DNA of 64,000 nucleotides from Ciona savignyi. Its lineage: Eukaryota; Chordata; Ascidiacea; Phlebobranchia; Cionidae. The position numbers and the translations under genes are program-made. The notes below the pieces were generated by a model. It had not been told where the DNA came from. It searched no databases and saw only the letters and a list, made by a program, of their open reading frames with translations. Positions 1 to 11,000 of the stretch are shown piece after piece (position 1 is the first letter of the stretch; each line of letters starts with the position of its first letter). The stretch lies in contig CH003417.1 in assembly GCA_000149265.1 (NCBI GenBank), forward strand, positions 385,954 through 449,953. The letters run 5' to 3'.

Positions 1-2640
1 TGAACTTTGACTTCGGGAACTGGAAGGTTGTGAACTTTGACCCTGAGAACTTGAAGGTCGTGAACTTTGACCCTGGGAACTTAAAGGTTGTGAACTTTGA
101 CTCTGGGAACTTGAAAGTCGTGAACTTTGACCCTGGGAACTTGAAGGTTGTGAACTTTGATCCCGAGAACTTAAAGGTTGTGAACTTTGACCCTGGGAAC
201 TTGAAGGTTGTGAACTTTGATCCCGAGAACTTAAAGGTCGTGAACTTTGACCCTGGGAACTTAAAGGTTGTGAACTTTGACCCTGGGAACTTGAAGGTTG
301 TGAACTTTGACCCTGAGAACTTAAAGGTCGTGAACTTTGACTTCGGGAACTTGAAGGTTGTAAACTTTGACCCTGAGAACTTAAAGGTCGTGAACTTTGA
401 CCCTGAGAACTTAAAAGTCGTGAACTTTGACCCTGGGAACTTGAAGGTTGTGAACTTTGACCCTGGGAACTTGAAGGTTGTGAACTTTGATCCCGAGAAC
501 TTAAAGGTTGTGAACTTTGACCCTGGGAACTTGAAGGTTGTAAACTTTGACCCCGAGAACTTGAAGGTTGTAAACTTTGACCCTGGGAACTTGAAGGTTG
601 TGAACTTTGACCCTGAGAACTTGAAGGTCGTGAACTTTGACCCTGAGAACTTGAAGGTCGTGAACTTTGACCTTGTGAATTTGAAGGTTGTGAACTTTGA
701 TCCTGGGAACTTGAAGGCTGTGAACTTTGACCTTGGGAACTTGAAGGTTGTGAACTTTGACCCTGGGAACTTAAAGGTTGTGAACTTTGACCCTGGGAAC
801 TGGAACGTTGAAAATCTTGACCCTGAGAACTTGAAGGTCGTGAACTTTGACCCTGAGAACTTGAAGGTTGTGAACTTTGACCCCGCGAACTGGAAGGTTG
901 TGAACTTTGACCCTGAGAACTTAAAGGTTGTGAACTTTGACCCTGAGAACTTGAAGCTTGTGAACTTTGACCCTGAGAAACTTGAAGGTCGTGAACTTTG
1001 ACTTCGGGAACTTGAAGGTTGTGAACTTTGACCCTGGGAACTTGAAGGTCGTGAACTTTGACTTAGGGAACTTGAAGGTTGTGAACTTTGACCCTGAGAA
1101 CTTAAAGGTCGTGAACTTTGATCCCGAGAACTTGAAGGTTGTGAACTTTTACCCCGGGAACTGGAAGGTTGTGAACTTTGACCCTGGGAACTTGAAGGTT
1201 GTGAACTTTGACCCTGAGAACTTGAAGGTTGTGAACTTTGACCCTGGGAACTTGAAGGTTGTGAACTTTGACCCTGAGAACTTGAAGGTCGTGAACTTTG
1301 ACCCTGAGAACTTGAAGGTTGTGAACTTTGACCCTGAGAACTTGAAGGTCGTGAACTTTGACCCTGAGAACTTGAAGGTCGTGAACTTTGACCCTGAGAA
1401 CTTGAAGGTCGTGAACTTTGACCCTGGGAACTTGAAGGTTGTGAACTTTGACCTTGGGAACTGGAAGGTTGTGAACTTTGACCCTGGGAACTTGAAGGTT
1501 GTGAACTTTGACCCTGAGAACTTAAAGGTCGTGAACTTTGACCCTTGGAACTTGAAGGCTGTGAACTTTGACCCTGGGAACTTGAAGGTTGTGAACTTTG
1601 ACCCTGAGTACTTAAAGGTCGTGAACTTTGACCCTTGGGAACTTGAAGGTTGTGAACTTTGACCCTGAGAACTTGAAGGTCGTGAACTTTGACCCTGAGA
1701 ACTTGAAGGTCGTGAACTTTGACCCTGAGAACTTGAAGGTTGTGAACTTTGACCCTGAGAACTTGAAGGTCGTGAACTTTGACCCTGAGAACTTGAAGGT
1801 TGTGAACTTTGACCCTGAGAACTTGAAGGTCGTGAACTTTGACCCTGAGAACTTGAAGGTTGTGAACTTTGACCCTGAGAACTTGAAGGTCGTGAACTTT
1901 GACCCTGGGAACTTGAAGGTCGTGAACTTTGACCCAGAGAACTTGAAGGTCGTGAACTTTGATCCTGGGAACTTGAAGGTTGTGAACTTTGACCCAGAGA
2001 ACTTGAAGGTTGTGAACTTTGACCCTGACAACTCGAAGGTTGTGAACTTTGACTTCGGGAACTTGAAGGTTGTGAACTTTGATCCAGAGAACTTGAAGGT
2101 TGTGAACTTTGACCCTGAGAACTTGAAGGTTGTGAACTTTGACCCTGAGAACTTGAAGGTCGTGAACTTTGACCCTGAGAACTTGAAGGTTGTGAACTTT
2201 GACCCTGGGAACTTGAAGGTTGTGAACTTTGACCCTGGGAACTTGAAGGTTGTGAACTTTGACCCTGAGAACTTGAAGCTTGTGAACTTTGACCCTGAGA
2301 ACTTGAAGGTCGTGAACTTTGACTTCGGGAACTGGAAGGTTGTGAACTTTGACCCTGAGAACTTGAAGGTTGTGAACTTTGACCCTGGGAACTTGAAGGT
2401 TGTGAACTTTGACCCTGAGAACTTGAAGGTTGTGAACTTTGACCCTGAGAACTTGAAGGTCGTGAACTTTGACCCAGAGAACTTGAAGGTTGTGAACTTT
2501 GACCCTGAGAACTTGAAGGTCGTGAACTTTGACTTCGGGAACTGGAAGGTTGTGAACTTTGACCCTGAGAACTTGAAGGTTGTGAACTTTGACCCTGAGA
2601 ACTTGAAGGTTGTGAACTTTGACCCCGGGAACTGAAAGGT
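1..2640 (+). repeat. 30-bp minisatellite, about 88 units
   Basis: Tandem units of the form gtgaactttgaccctgagaa followed by cttgaaggtc run from the window edge to about 2640, where the sequence becomes unique. On the plus strand each unit reads as ten residues, VNFDPENLKV, and on the minus strand as SKFTTFKFSG; both stay open for hundreds of codons. Two 31-bp units (near 979 and 1631) shift the plus frame, so it falls into three overlapping open frames (30-1001, 967-1662, 1628-2635); the last ends with TGA inside the final unit. Most unit-to-unit changes fall at third positions of the VNFDPENLKV frame, the main exception being a frequent Glu/Gly switch. No start region or splice sites are visible, so I annotate a repeat and treat coding as a hypothesis. 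Confidence 0.95.
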
Positions 2641-2937
2641 CGAAAACGTCGACGGCTTGTAACATCACGCGACCTGACATCAGTTTCTATTGCATCATCG
2701 TCATCAGCAAATAAGCTGCAAATCAAAAATTTACTTTCGACTTAGGGGTAATCCCCAGTAACAAACCAACTAAGAATTTTAACATCGACATTTTCACATA
2801 AGAGAAGCAAGCGCAAAAGTTTGCTTACTATGATGAAACAAACACCTGTTTGTGAGCGCACAAAGCTTTAACTTGTGCATTTTCCATTTTATTGTACACT
2901 TTATATCAAATTATAACTTAACTGTCATTTCCAGTTC
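2641..2937. other. unique AT-rich spacer
   Basis: About 300 bp between the minisatellite and the inverted duplication. The first 90 bp (cgtcgacggcttgtaacatc and on) are more GC-rich and, read on the minus strand, extend an open frame into the array with an Asp-rich start. I see no gene here. Confidence 0.5.
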
Positions 2938-3550
2938 TAAGTTATTGAAAATTTAAGAATATCGGCCACACAATTCCCAAAATGCGGAAACGGCCGTCTT
3001 ACTTGTATTCTCGGGCCTGGCGTGATTTACTAAAAATTTGCCACTGTATAACTCACATTACCTAACACATGTAAAATCTTTTTCGTTCATTTTATTTCTT
3101 TTATTATAGACCATAGGGCTTAGGAACAGATAGGATATGATAGGATATTTATGTTTACCCCCGTGAAGGGGAAAACCAAGGGGGTTAACACACGGGCAAT
3201 CGTCAGATCACCTCGCGCCCATCGTCGGGTTACCGGAGCTATTGCAATGTGTTGTATATGATAGAAACGTTTCTTTAATTTGGTAGAACCCATTAATCCG
3301 CTGGGTTCAAGCAATGTCCGTAAAGTGCCCTACCCAAGGACGCAACCGTCAAGCTATCCACCAGTTTCGCATCTGCAACCTTTTCGATTGAAAGGCGAAG
3401 CACTTAACCGCTAGACCAACCAGCCGGACTAAATTTAATATCCGAACCTTTTATGTTCGCATTAAAATTGAGTAAAGATTTATGTTGGTTTTAAGTGTTT
3501 GGCTCTTATATATAGCCTATACGTGGTAATAGGTGCATTATATTAACCTA
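2938..3550 (+). repeat. left arm of a 0.6-kb inverted duplication
   Basis: This arm matches the reverse complement of 4641-5230 along its length, starting with taagttatt and ending with ttaaccta at the inner side. The match includes a SINE at the same place in both arms, so the duplication happened after that SINE inserted. The arms differ by scattered substitutions and small indels, including a longer AT dinucleotide run in the right arm. It could be a foldback-type mobile element or a local head-to-head duplication. Confidence 0.85.
3130..3428 (-). mobile_element. tRNA-derived SINE, full length, minus
   Basis: Reference copy of the main SINE of this window. The head (near 3428) carries the A-box region and, about 50 bp further in, a B-box-like segment; the body holds conserved blocks such as gaacccattaatccgctgg; the tail is (GGATA)n. 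The copy lies inside the left arm of the inverted duplication. A 64-codon open frame across the body recurs in other copies and is not a gene. Confidence 0.85.
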
Positions 3551-3859
3551 TGGACTAACAGTATGAACCGAGTAAACTTGTCGGTTGATAAGAACAACAT
3601 TTATGCTTAAAACGCCACACATTTAATACACATACTCTTTTCATACATATTGTATAAACATACCTGAAAATATATATATTAACAATGAAATCTTAGACTT
3701 ACCTGCTAGAATCCATAATTTCAACAGCTGCTCTATAGCAATAATTAATACCAAATGCGCGTTGGTACAATGAGTTGAATGTCACGAAGCGAAACGCTAT
3801 TATCAAGTTTCGCTATATTACATTTCAATGCCACCCGATCCGACTAAAAAGTTCCGCTT

Positions 3860-4500
3860 ACATCGGGCTGTGTTACGTTTTTAAAGCAGCTATAAGCGGA
3901 CTGTGTTACTAACACAGTAACATGTGTTACATTTTGCAATTTTAAGCGAGACAATTTTTAACACAACATTACATAACGTGACGCAAAGGCGATATGTAAA
4001 CAGTATTGCTTTCGTGTCAGTTTTTTTGTACAATATAGTTTCGAATAACCTTATGCTGAGTTGGAAATCGTGTTTGTTCTTTTTTAAAGTTAGGTAAGTA
4101 AGTAGTCAGACATTTATTTTATTGGTTAAACCGGTCGCACAACGGAATTTCTAGAGTTTTGTCTAATGTCGAGTTAAAATACCAGTGCGTTGTAACCTTG
4201 TAGCGCTCTGTATTTTTTAACCTATTGTTGCCTTTGTTTTCTTTTATGTTTAAACCTTTCGCGTATCTGTTTTATCCCTGACTTTGTGTTGTGAATTTGT
4301 TCGACTTTAAAATTCTTTAGTAAACGACGAGACCTGTGCAAGAGTCGTCGCTTGTTTTATGTTTTGACACTGTGATTGCTTAGGACTACAGGCCTGGTAT
4401 TTGGTGGGTCGCTACAGATATACTAGCTTATCCCTACAAGTGGTGACTCCCGCATCGTTATCATCGATAACAAGCAAGCATTCTTAATTGACAATAACGA
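3860..4500 (+). mobile_element. possible LTR-retroelement relic (LTR plus primer-site region)
   Basis: In the centre of the inverted duplication a stretch beginning near tgttacg and ending near ggtcgctaca is followed by aagtggtgactcccgc, which resembles the primer-site region seen just after the 5' LTR of Gypsy/Metaviridae elements. No coding part and no second LTR are visible, so it is a broken fossil fragment if the reading is right. The family call rests on a short resemblance only; age cannot be judged without a second copy. Confidence 0.3.
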
Positions 4501-4640
4501 AGTATAAGCGCAGCCGTGCTTAATTAACAAGAAAGAGTCTAATCAGGCAGAGGCACGACTTTGCCACGAACTACCTACCGTCACCGAACTACTTGGTTTT
4601 GCCCCAACAGTCAAGTTTGACCAAGCCACTTATAAATCCG

Positions 4641-5230
4641 TAGGTTAATACAATGCACCCATTACCACGTATATATATATATATATAAACACTTAAAACC
4701 AACATAAATCTTTAGTAAATTTTAATGCGCACAAAAAAGGTTCGGATATTAATTTAGTCCTGCCGGTTGGTCTCGCGGTTAAGTGCGTCGCCTTTCAATC
4801 AAAAGGTTACATGTGCGAAACTGGTCGCTAGCTAGAAGGGCACTTTACGGACATTGCTTGAATGTAGCGGATTAAAGTGTTCTACCAAATTAAAGGAACG
4901 TTTCTATCATATACCACACATTGCAATAGCTCCGGTAACCCGACGATGGGCGCGAGGTGATCTGACGATTGCCCGTGTGTTAACCACCTTGGTTTTTCCA
5001 ATCACGGGGATAAACATGAATATCCTATCATATCCTATCTGTTATTAAGCCCTTTGAACTATAATAAGAAAAATAAAATGAACGAAGAAGATTTTAGAGG
5101 TGTTAGGTAATGTGAGTTTGTAGTGGCAAATTTTGGTTAAATCACGCCAGGCCCGAGAATACAAGTAAAACGGCCGTTTTCCGCATTTTAGAAATTTTTT
5201 GGCCGATATTCTTAAATTTTTAATAACTTA
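4641..5230 (-). repeat. right arm of the 0.6-kb inverted duplication
   Basis: Reverse-complement partner of 2938-3550. The two arms are separated by about 1.09 kb. It contains the plus-oriented SINE copy at 4756-5042 and an (AT)n run near 4670-4690 that is longer than in the left arm. Confidence 0.85.
4756..5042 (+). mobile_element. tRNA-derived SINE, full length, plus
   Basis: Mirror copy of the SINE at 3130-3428, carried along in the inverted duplication rather than inserted independently. The head reads gccggttggtctcgcggtta and the tail ends in tatcatatcctatc. Confidence 0.85.
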
Positions 5231-6637
5231 ACTACAAGCAATAATATTATGTTCTTTAATCCGCTCTAGGGCCGCTATGTTTAAATTACACAAAAATGGA
5301 AGTGTTTATATATCTGTAACCCACACAAAAGGCGTTGAGTTTAATGATATAACCTTTGTTCAATGAAAACTATGCTATATACAAAATCTTCACAACAGCA
5401 GAACATACTAACCAAAGAGAGAAGGACAAAACACCAAAATAGTATTTTGACGTAGGGCATGAATGCTTGAATGGACCTTACCGAAATCTAATACCACAGA
5501 ACATTATATAAGCCTTGAGTTTCACATGTATGAAGAAACGCGTTCGTTTCGTTATGTAAGAATATATTTAACCGTCAATATTTAATGATATGTTACTTTT
5601 GATTTTATGTTTACAGCTATAGGTAAGGTATATACCATCATAAACAACGCATTATATGTCTCCTTGTTAAACTTCAGTCTTATTTATTTTCGTATTGTTA
5701 TAATTTTGTTTTTGTGCGTTTAACAAATAAAATATGTTTGATTGATTGATTGTATGATAGACACGTTCCTTCAATTTGGTAGAACCCATTAATCCATAGG
5801 GTTCCGGCAATCTTCGTTAAGTGCCTTGCCCATGAACAAAACCGACTAGCCAGTGACCAGTTTCGAATCTGCAACCTTTCGGTGTAAGTTGAATATATAA
5901 AATTTGGATTGGAAACGTGGAAACCCATGAGTTTCTGCTTGCAGAAACAAAAAAGCCATTAGATTGGTCGTTGTGCTATAACCAAGAGTGATTAGGGAAC
6001 TCGAACATAGCCAACACTCAAATGGATTAAAAATAGTGCTGGTAACACGCGGTTGACATTTTCTAGTTAAGTTAATTTTGTTTTCTTATTCAGTTTCCGT
6101 TTATTTCGATTTTAATGCTTACAAATATTTAACAAGATAGCAAAGCTGGAAACAACAGTAGCCTAGTAGCGAGTCACCACTGCACAAAAGAGAATTAAAA
6201 GAAGACGCTATGTAAAAAGAAAAAACGGTGCATTAATAAAATTAAAATAAAACGTTGAACTTATTGAATTCGACTTGATAAAAATGTATAATATTATATT
6301 ACTGATATAATATTATATTACGGATGATATGTTTGTGATGTCACACTAACGCCAAAAGACTAAAAGCAATTTATTTACAAAATGCTATCAATGAATACGC
6401 AGAAGCATAAAAATATACTTTACAGAACTAAAATCCACCAATATCAATTACCAAATAGGCCAATAAAACTACTGTTCAAAAATGGGGTAAAATTAAGAAT
6501 AAACAAGTATTAAAATATTTTAACAATAAAATATGTCCGAAAGAATACACTCTAATCTAAGTTTGTCCAAAATTCTTAACTTGAAGAACATGATGAAATA
6601 TTTAAATGAATTTCTTAGCGAACATGTCCAAATGGAG
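5231..6637. other. region 3' of the PARP14-like gene
   Basis: AT-rich sequence without a supportable gene. It contains a truncated minus-oriented SINE (about 5748-5886), a short direct repeat around atattatattac near 6290-6320, and toward 6638 the presumed 3' untranslated region of the PARP14-like gene. Confidence 0.5.
6370..6375 (-). terminator. candidate polyadenylation signal of the PARP14-like gene
   Basis: On the minus strand this reads AATAAA, about 265 nt downstream of the stop codon. It is the first canonical hexamer I find after the stop; use is inferred. Confidence 0.4.
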
Positions 6638-8096
6638 TTAAGAATAAGTCAAAACGTAATCAGGATAAACACTGGCGTCTTTGAACACAACAAACATTCC
6701 TGGATGGCTCATATTGTTAACGACACTATCATAGAGATCGTTTTTAAGTCCTCCTGGCTTTGTAGGTGCAGTTATCATTGAAGAGTTGCCCTGACAATAC
6801 TCCCCCGTTATAACTTTAGCGAGAAACATGGTACGGTAACCGCTTATTCCAGGTGACGTATATCCGTGCGAGTAGTTCGCCTGGACTGCAAAGTACACTC
6901 CCTTTCCATATGCAGTGGCTGAAAGAAAAGTGGTTTGTGCCATATTGGTAAAAGTATTATGTAAAATCAGGTGTCTTGTCCCTTGGCTTAGTTGGTGAGA
7001 ATGGTGGTGGTCTACATGCAGTCGAAAGGTTATTTGATCCAAACCAGTCGTAAGCAGTCGTTTTTTTCTTGTGCAAGGTAGCGTGGCCTGAACTCTGATT
7101 ATTAGGTTTAACTGAAGAGATTTTCTTCTTCATTTAGTACATATTAGCTCGACCATTAATTAGGTTTTGGCAATTTATAATTCGTTGAATGCCCACGATT
7201 TGTTATCCTGTGAACTAGGGAAAAATACTTTTTATTTCAATCAAACCCTCATTTCTTACCATTCTTTCCAGCATGGCTCCTATCGAAACCGTCTTTATAG
7301 ATTTTTGCACAAACATCGTTGCTGGTACCGTGAAACAATTCACGTGTGACTGGATTCTGTATGCCTGCTCGCGCCATATTGTTTTTGACTTTTTCCTCTT
7401 GTGCCAAAAACTGCTTGTAGAGCGCTACATTCTGGATTCGTTCCAACTGAAACGTATGATGAATAAATAGTAAGTTCGTAAATGAAAGGCTTAGTGCATG
7501 TTGAACAGGCTGTATTTAGTTTAGCTTAGTTTATTTTTACACTCCTTTATTACATTACTCAACAATGGCATAACTAACAGTTAATTTTAGGAGATGGTAA
7601 AATAAAGTTTGTTTTTACAATTGGAAGTTTTTATATTTTAAGTTGATATTCTTTTAGTTATTTTTTTAGGAAGCGAAAATGTGAAAAAAAGTTTGGATTA
7701 ATGGCATAGGCACGGCAGTTATGTTAGTTGGGTTAGGACAGAATAGGATAAAATATCCACATTTTGTAACATTAACCAAATGAGACAACTGACCAAGATT
7801 ATAAAGGGACATGTAGGCATTAGGTCAATCTTAGCCATGAGCACTTTTATCTGGTGATATCCCTCCAAAACATCGATTAAGTTCAAACCAACACAAATTA
7901 AAAATTCCAGGATATAGAAAATGTGCAAATAGAAAGATCAATTTAAGTATATTGGAACCTACTTTAACCACGTTTTTTATGAATGCGTTTCCAGATTGAA
8001 ATTTTTGAAGAACGTCAGTGTATTCTGTGCTGTTGGAATGTACTGGATATACCGCCCATGGCTGGCCTTGAAGATCCTCCCACGTTGGTGGTAAAA
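6638..8096 (-). CDS. PARP14-like: PARP14-like exons 34-36: catalytic (ART) domain
   Basis: Exons 8096-7963, 7446-7260 and 6918-6638. The domain opens with PPTWEDLQGQPWAVYPV, matching the family's start of the catalytic fold. The NAD+-binding His lies in LFHGTS (about residue 1857) and the Tyr in YGKGVYFA (about 1889). The conserved stretch FDRSHAGKN joins A-T-A-Y-G-K across the last intron exactly as in PARP14. At the third triad position, Glu in PARP1 and Leu in human PARP14, the segment PGMFVVF offers Met (about 1955), giving H-Y-M. Lack of Glu fits mono- rather than poly-ADP-ribosylation. The protein ends YPDYVLTYS, the usual family end. Confidence 0.95.
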
Positions 8097-11000
8097 CTGT
8101 AGAACACCATTTAAGTTTAACTGCACAACACCATTTAAGTTTAACTGCACAACACCATTTTAGTTTAACTGCACAACACCATTTCAGTTTAAATGTAGAA
8201 CACCATTTTAGTTTAACTGTAGAACACCATTTTAGTTTCGACAGAACACCATTTTAGCTTAAATGTAGAACATCACTTTAGTTTGAATGTAGAACACCAT
8301 TTTAGGTTAACTGTAGAACACCATTTCCGTTTAACTGCAGACACCATTTCAGTTTAACTGCAGAACACCATTTAATTTTAAATGTAAAACACCATTTCAG
8401 TATAAAAGTAGAACACCATTTTAGTTTAACTGCACAACACCATTTTAGTTTAAATGTAGAACACATTTTCAGTTTAACTGTAGAACATCACATAAGTTTA
8501 ACTGCAGAACACTACTTTAGTTTAACTGTAGAACACCATTTCAGTTTAACTGCATAACACCATTTAAGTTTAACTGAAGAACACCATTTAAGTTTAACTG
8601 CAAAACACCATTTCAGTTTAAATGTAGAACACCATTTTAGTTTAAATGTAGAACACCATTTCATTTTAAATGTAGAACACCATTTTAGTTTAACTGCAGA
8701 ACACCATTTCATTTTAAATGTAAAACACCATTTCAGTTTAAATGTAAAACACCATTTCATTTTAAATGTAGAACATCATTTCAGTTTAACTGTAGAACAT
8801 CATTTCAGTTTAACTACAGAACACCATTTCAGTTTAACTGTCGAACACCATTTCATTTTAAATGTAGAACATCATTTCAGTTTAACTGTAGAACACCATT
8901 TTAGTTTAAATGTAGAACACCACATTTCAGTTTAACTGTAGAACACCATTTCAGTTTAAATGTAGAACATCATTTCAGTTTAACTGTAGAACACCATTTT
9001 AGTTTAAATGTAGAACATCATTTCAGTTTAACTGTAGAACACCATTTTAGTTTAAATGTAGAACACCACATTTCAGTTTAACTGTAGAACACCATTTCAG
9101 TTTAAATGTAGAACATCATTTCAGTTTAACTGTCGAACACCATTTCATTTTAAATGTAGAACATCATTTCAGTTTAACTGTAGAACACCATTTTAGTTTA
9201 AATGTAGAACACCATTTCATTTTAAATGTAGAACACCATTTCAGTTTAAATGAAGAACACCATTTCAGTTTAACTACAGAACACCATTTTAGTTTAAATA
9301 TAGAACACCATTTTAGTTTAACTACAGAACATCACTTTAGTTTAACTGTAGAACACCATTTTAGTTTAACTATAGAACACAATTTTAGTTTAAATGTAGA
9401 ACACCATTTCAGTTTAACTGCAGAACACCATTTCATTTTAACTACAGAACAACATTTTAGTTTAACTGTAGAACACCATTTCAGTTTAAATGTAGAACAC
9501 CATTTCAGTTTAAATGTAGAACACCATTTTCAGGACCACTTTAGTGTGGTCCCGAATAATTTACTATGGTAATGCATTGCATTCTGTTTCAATAACGCGA
9601 CCACCCCGGTTTCCAGACCAGGACCGCCATATTTTGGTCCAAAACTTCAAATTTGACTCCGCTTAAGTGACCACATGTGCTAAATAATTTGCCTTTGTCA
9701 CTAAAATAACAAGGTTAAATTTCTTTTATGATCAAAACATTAAGAATAAATAAGCGCACACAAAAAAATGTGGCAAACAGAACTGAATCCTACAAGATAA
9801 ACTTAAGTATTAAATTCCTTCTGCAGTATCTGATAAAAATAATGGCATTTGGTGAAAAATTAGTAAAAACGCAGACGTTTAGGCTGCATATGACGACAAC
9901 TTGCTGCAAATCAAAATTCACTAACAGGACCACCCCGCTAACGTGACCGCTTGATCACTGTCCCATAGGTGGTCAGGTAAGCGGGGTCTACTGTATATCA
10001 AAATTAAAACTGAAACAATCTTATTCAAATACAATACAGTAAATAGACCCCAAAACATCATAGTAAGTCTATTAACAATGATAACACGTGGATATCCTAT
10101 TGTCTATGATTACCTGTTTCCCCTTTAACGTTTCTGTTGAGCTTTAAGGTCTGTCCAGTATTGCGAACAGTTGCTTGCATGTTGGAAAAATTAACATCAT
10201 ATATCTGTTTCCCACCTCGCATATGGAAGGAAACAGAAGTCTTGCCCTTCGGGTTTTTCTAAAAGTAAAACCGAAAAGAGATTATAAATATTTGTATATG
10301 GAGTATAGAAATCTACCCAATCATACAAATTATTTTTTCACACAAATTAAACTTTGGTAAGAACATCACCTGTCCATTTGTGCCAGATTTTCCAAAGTTC
10401 TTACCAAACAAAGTTTTACACAAATCAACCTTGAAAAGCATACCATCTAAGCCTTCAATGCAAATTTAATAGAAAATTATTCACAAACTCAAACCTTATA
10501 TGCTTCCTCCAGCCTTAAATTGACACTGACATAAAAATCCACTGGTTTCCCAGTATCTCCGTAGGACCACATTACTGACTCCGCGCATGTGATTGCCTTC
10601 TGGAACTCATGCAAAATGCTCCATGCTTCTCCATATGCATCCTGGACCTTATCTTTCATGCCACTAAAGACCAGCCTTGTCAAATAACTGAGAAAAAGTA
10701 TGTAGTTTAGTATAGCTTAGTTTTTCGCTTCTTCATAACATTAAAGAAGAATATCACAGTTATTTATAGTTAAGGAGGCAGGATAAAACGGCAAAACAAC
10801 AGTAGTTAAAACACATTAATGAATACACACTGCTTTCCCATTCACAGGGACAAAACATGGTAGCCCTATAATATTGCATTATACCTCAAGTTGCAAAAAT
10901 AGAACACAAATGTATCTGACAATTAGTCATATTTAAAACCCTTTTTTCTTCATGCTCAGACATAATGATGATTATTCTATTGAAATTTCTATCAAACTAG

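Noticed and set aside
3120-3314. Recurrent 60-80-codon frame with VTRRWARGDLTIA, also at 4854, 23063, 25277, 28356, 44416 and 61978
   Set aside because: It lies within the body of the SINE in every case and follows its orientation; it is a by-product of SINE copies, not a protein family.
8512-8760. Cys/Trp-rich octapeptide protein (KWCSTVKL type)
   Set aside because: The frame is confined to the minisatellite and begins and ends within it; only use of an upstream acceptor would make it coding, which I list as a finding.
8100-9530. CRISPR-like array
   Set aside because: Units are contiguous without unique spacers, and the context is a eukaryotic intron.
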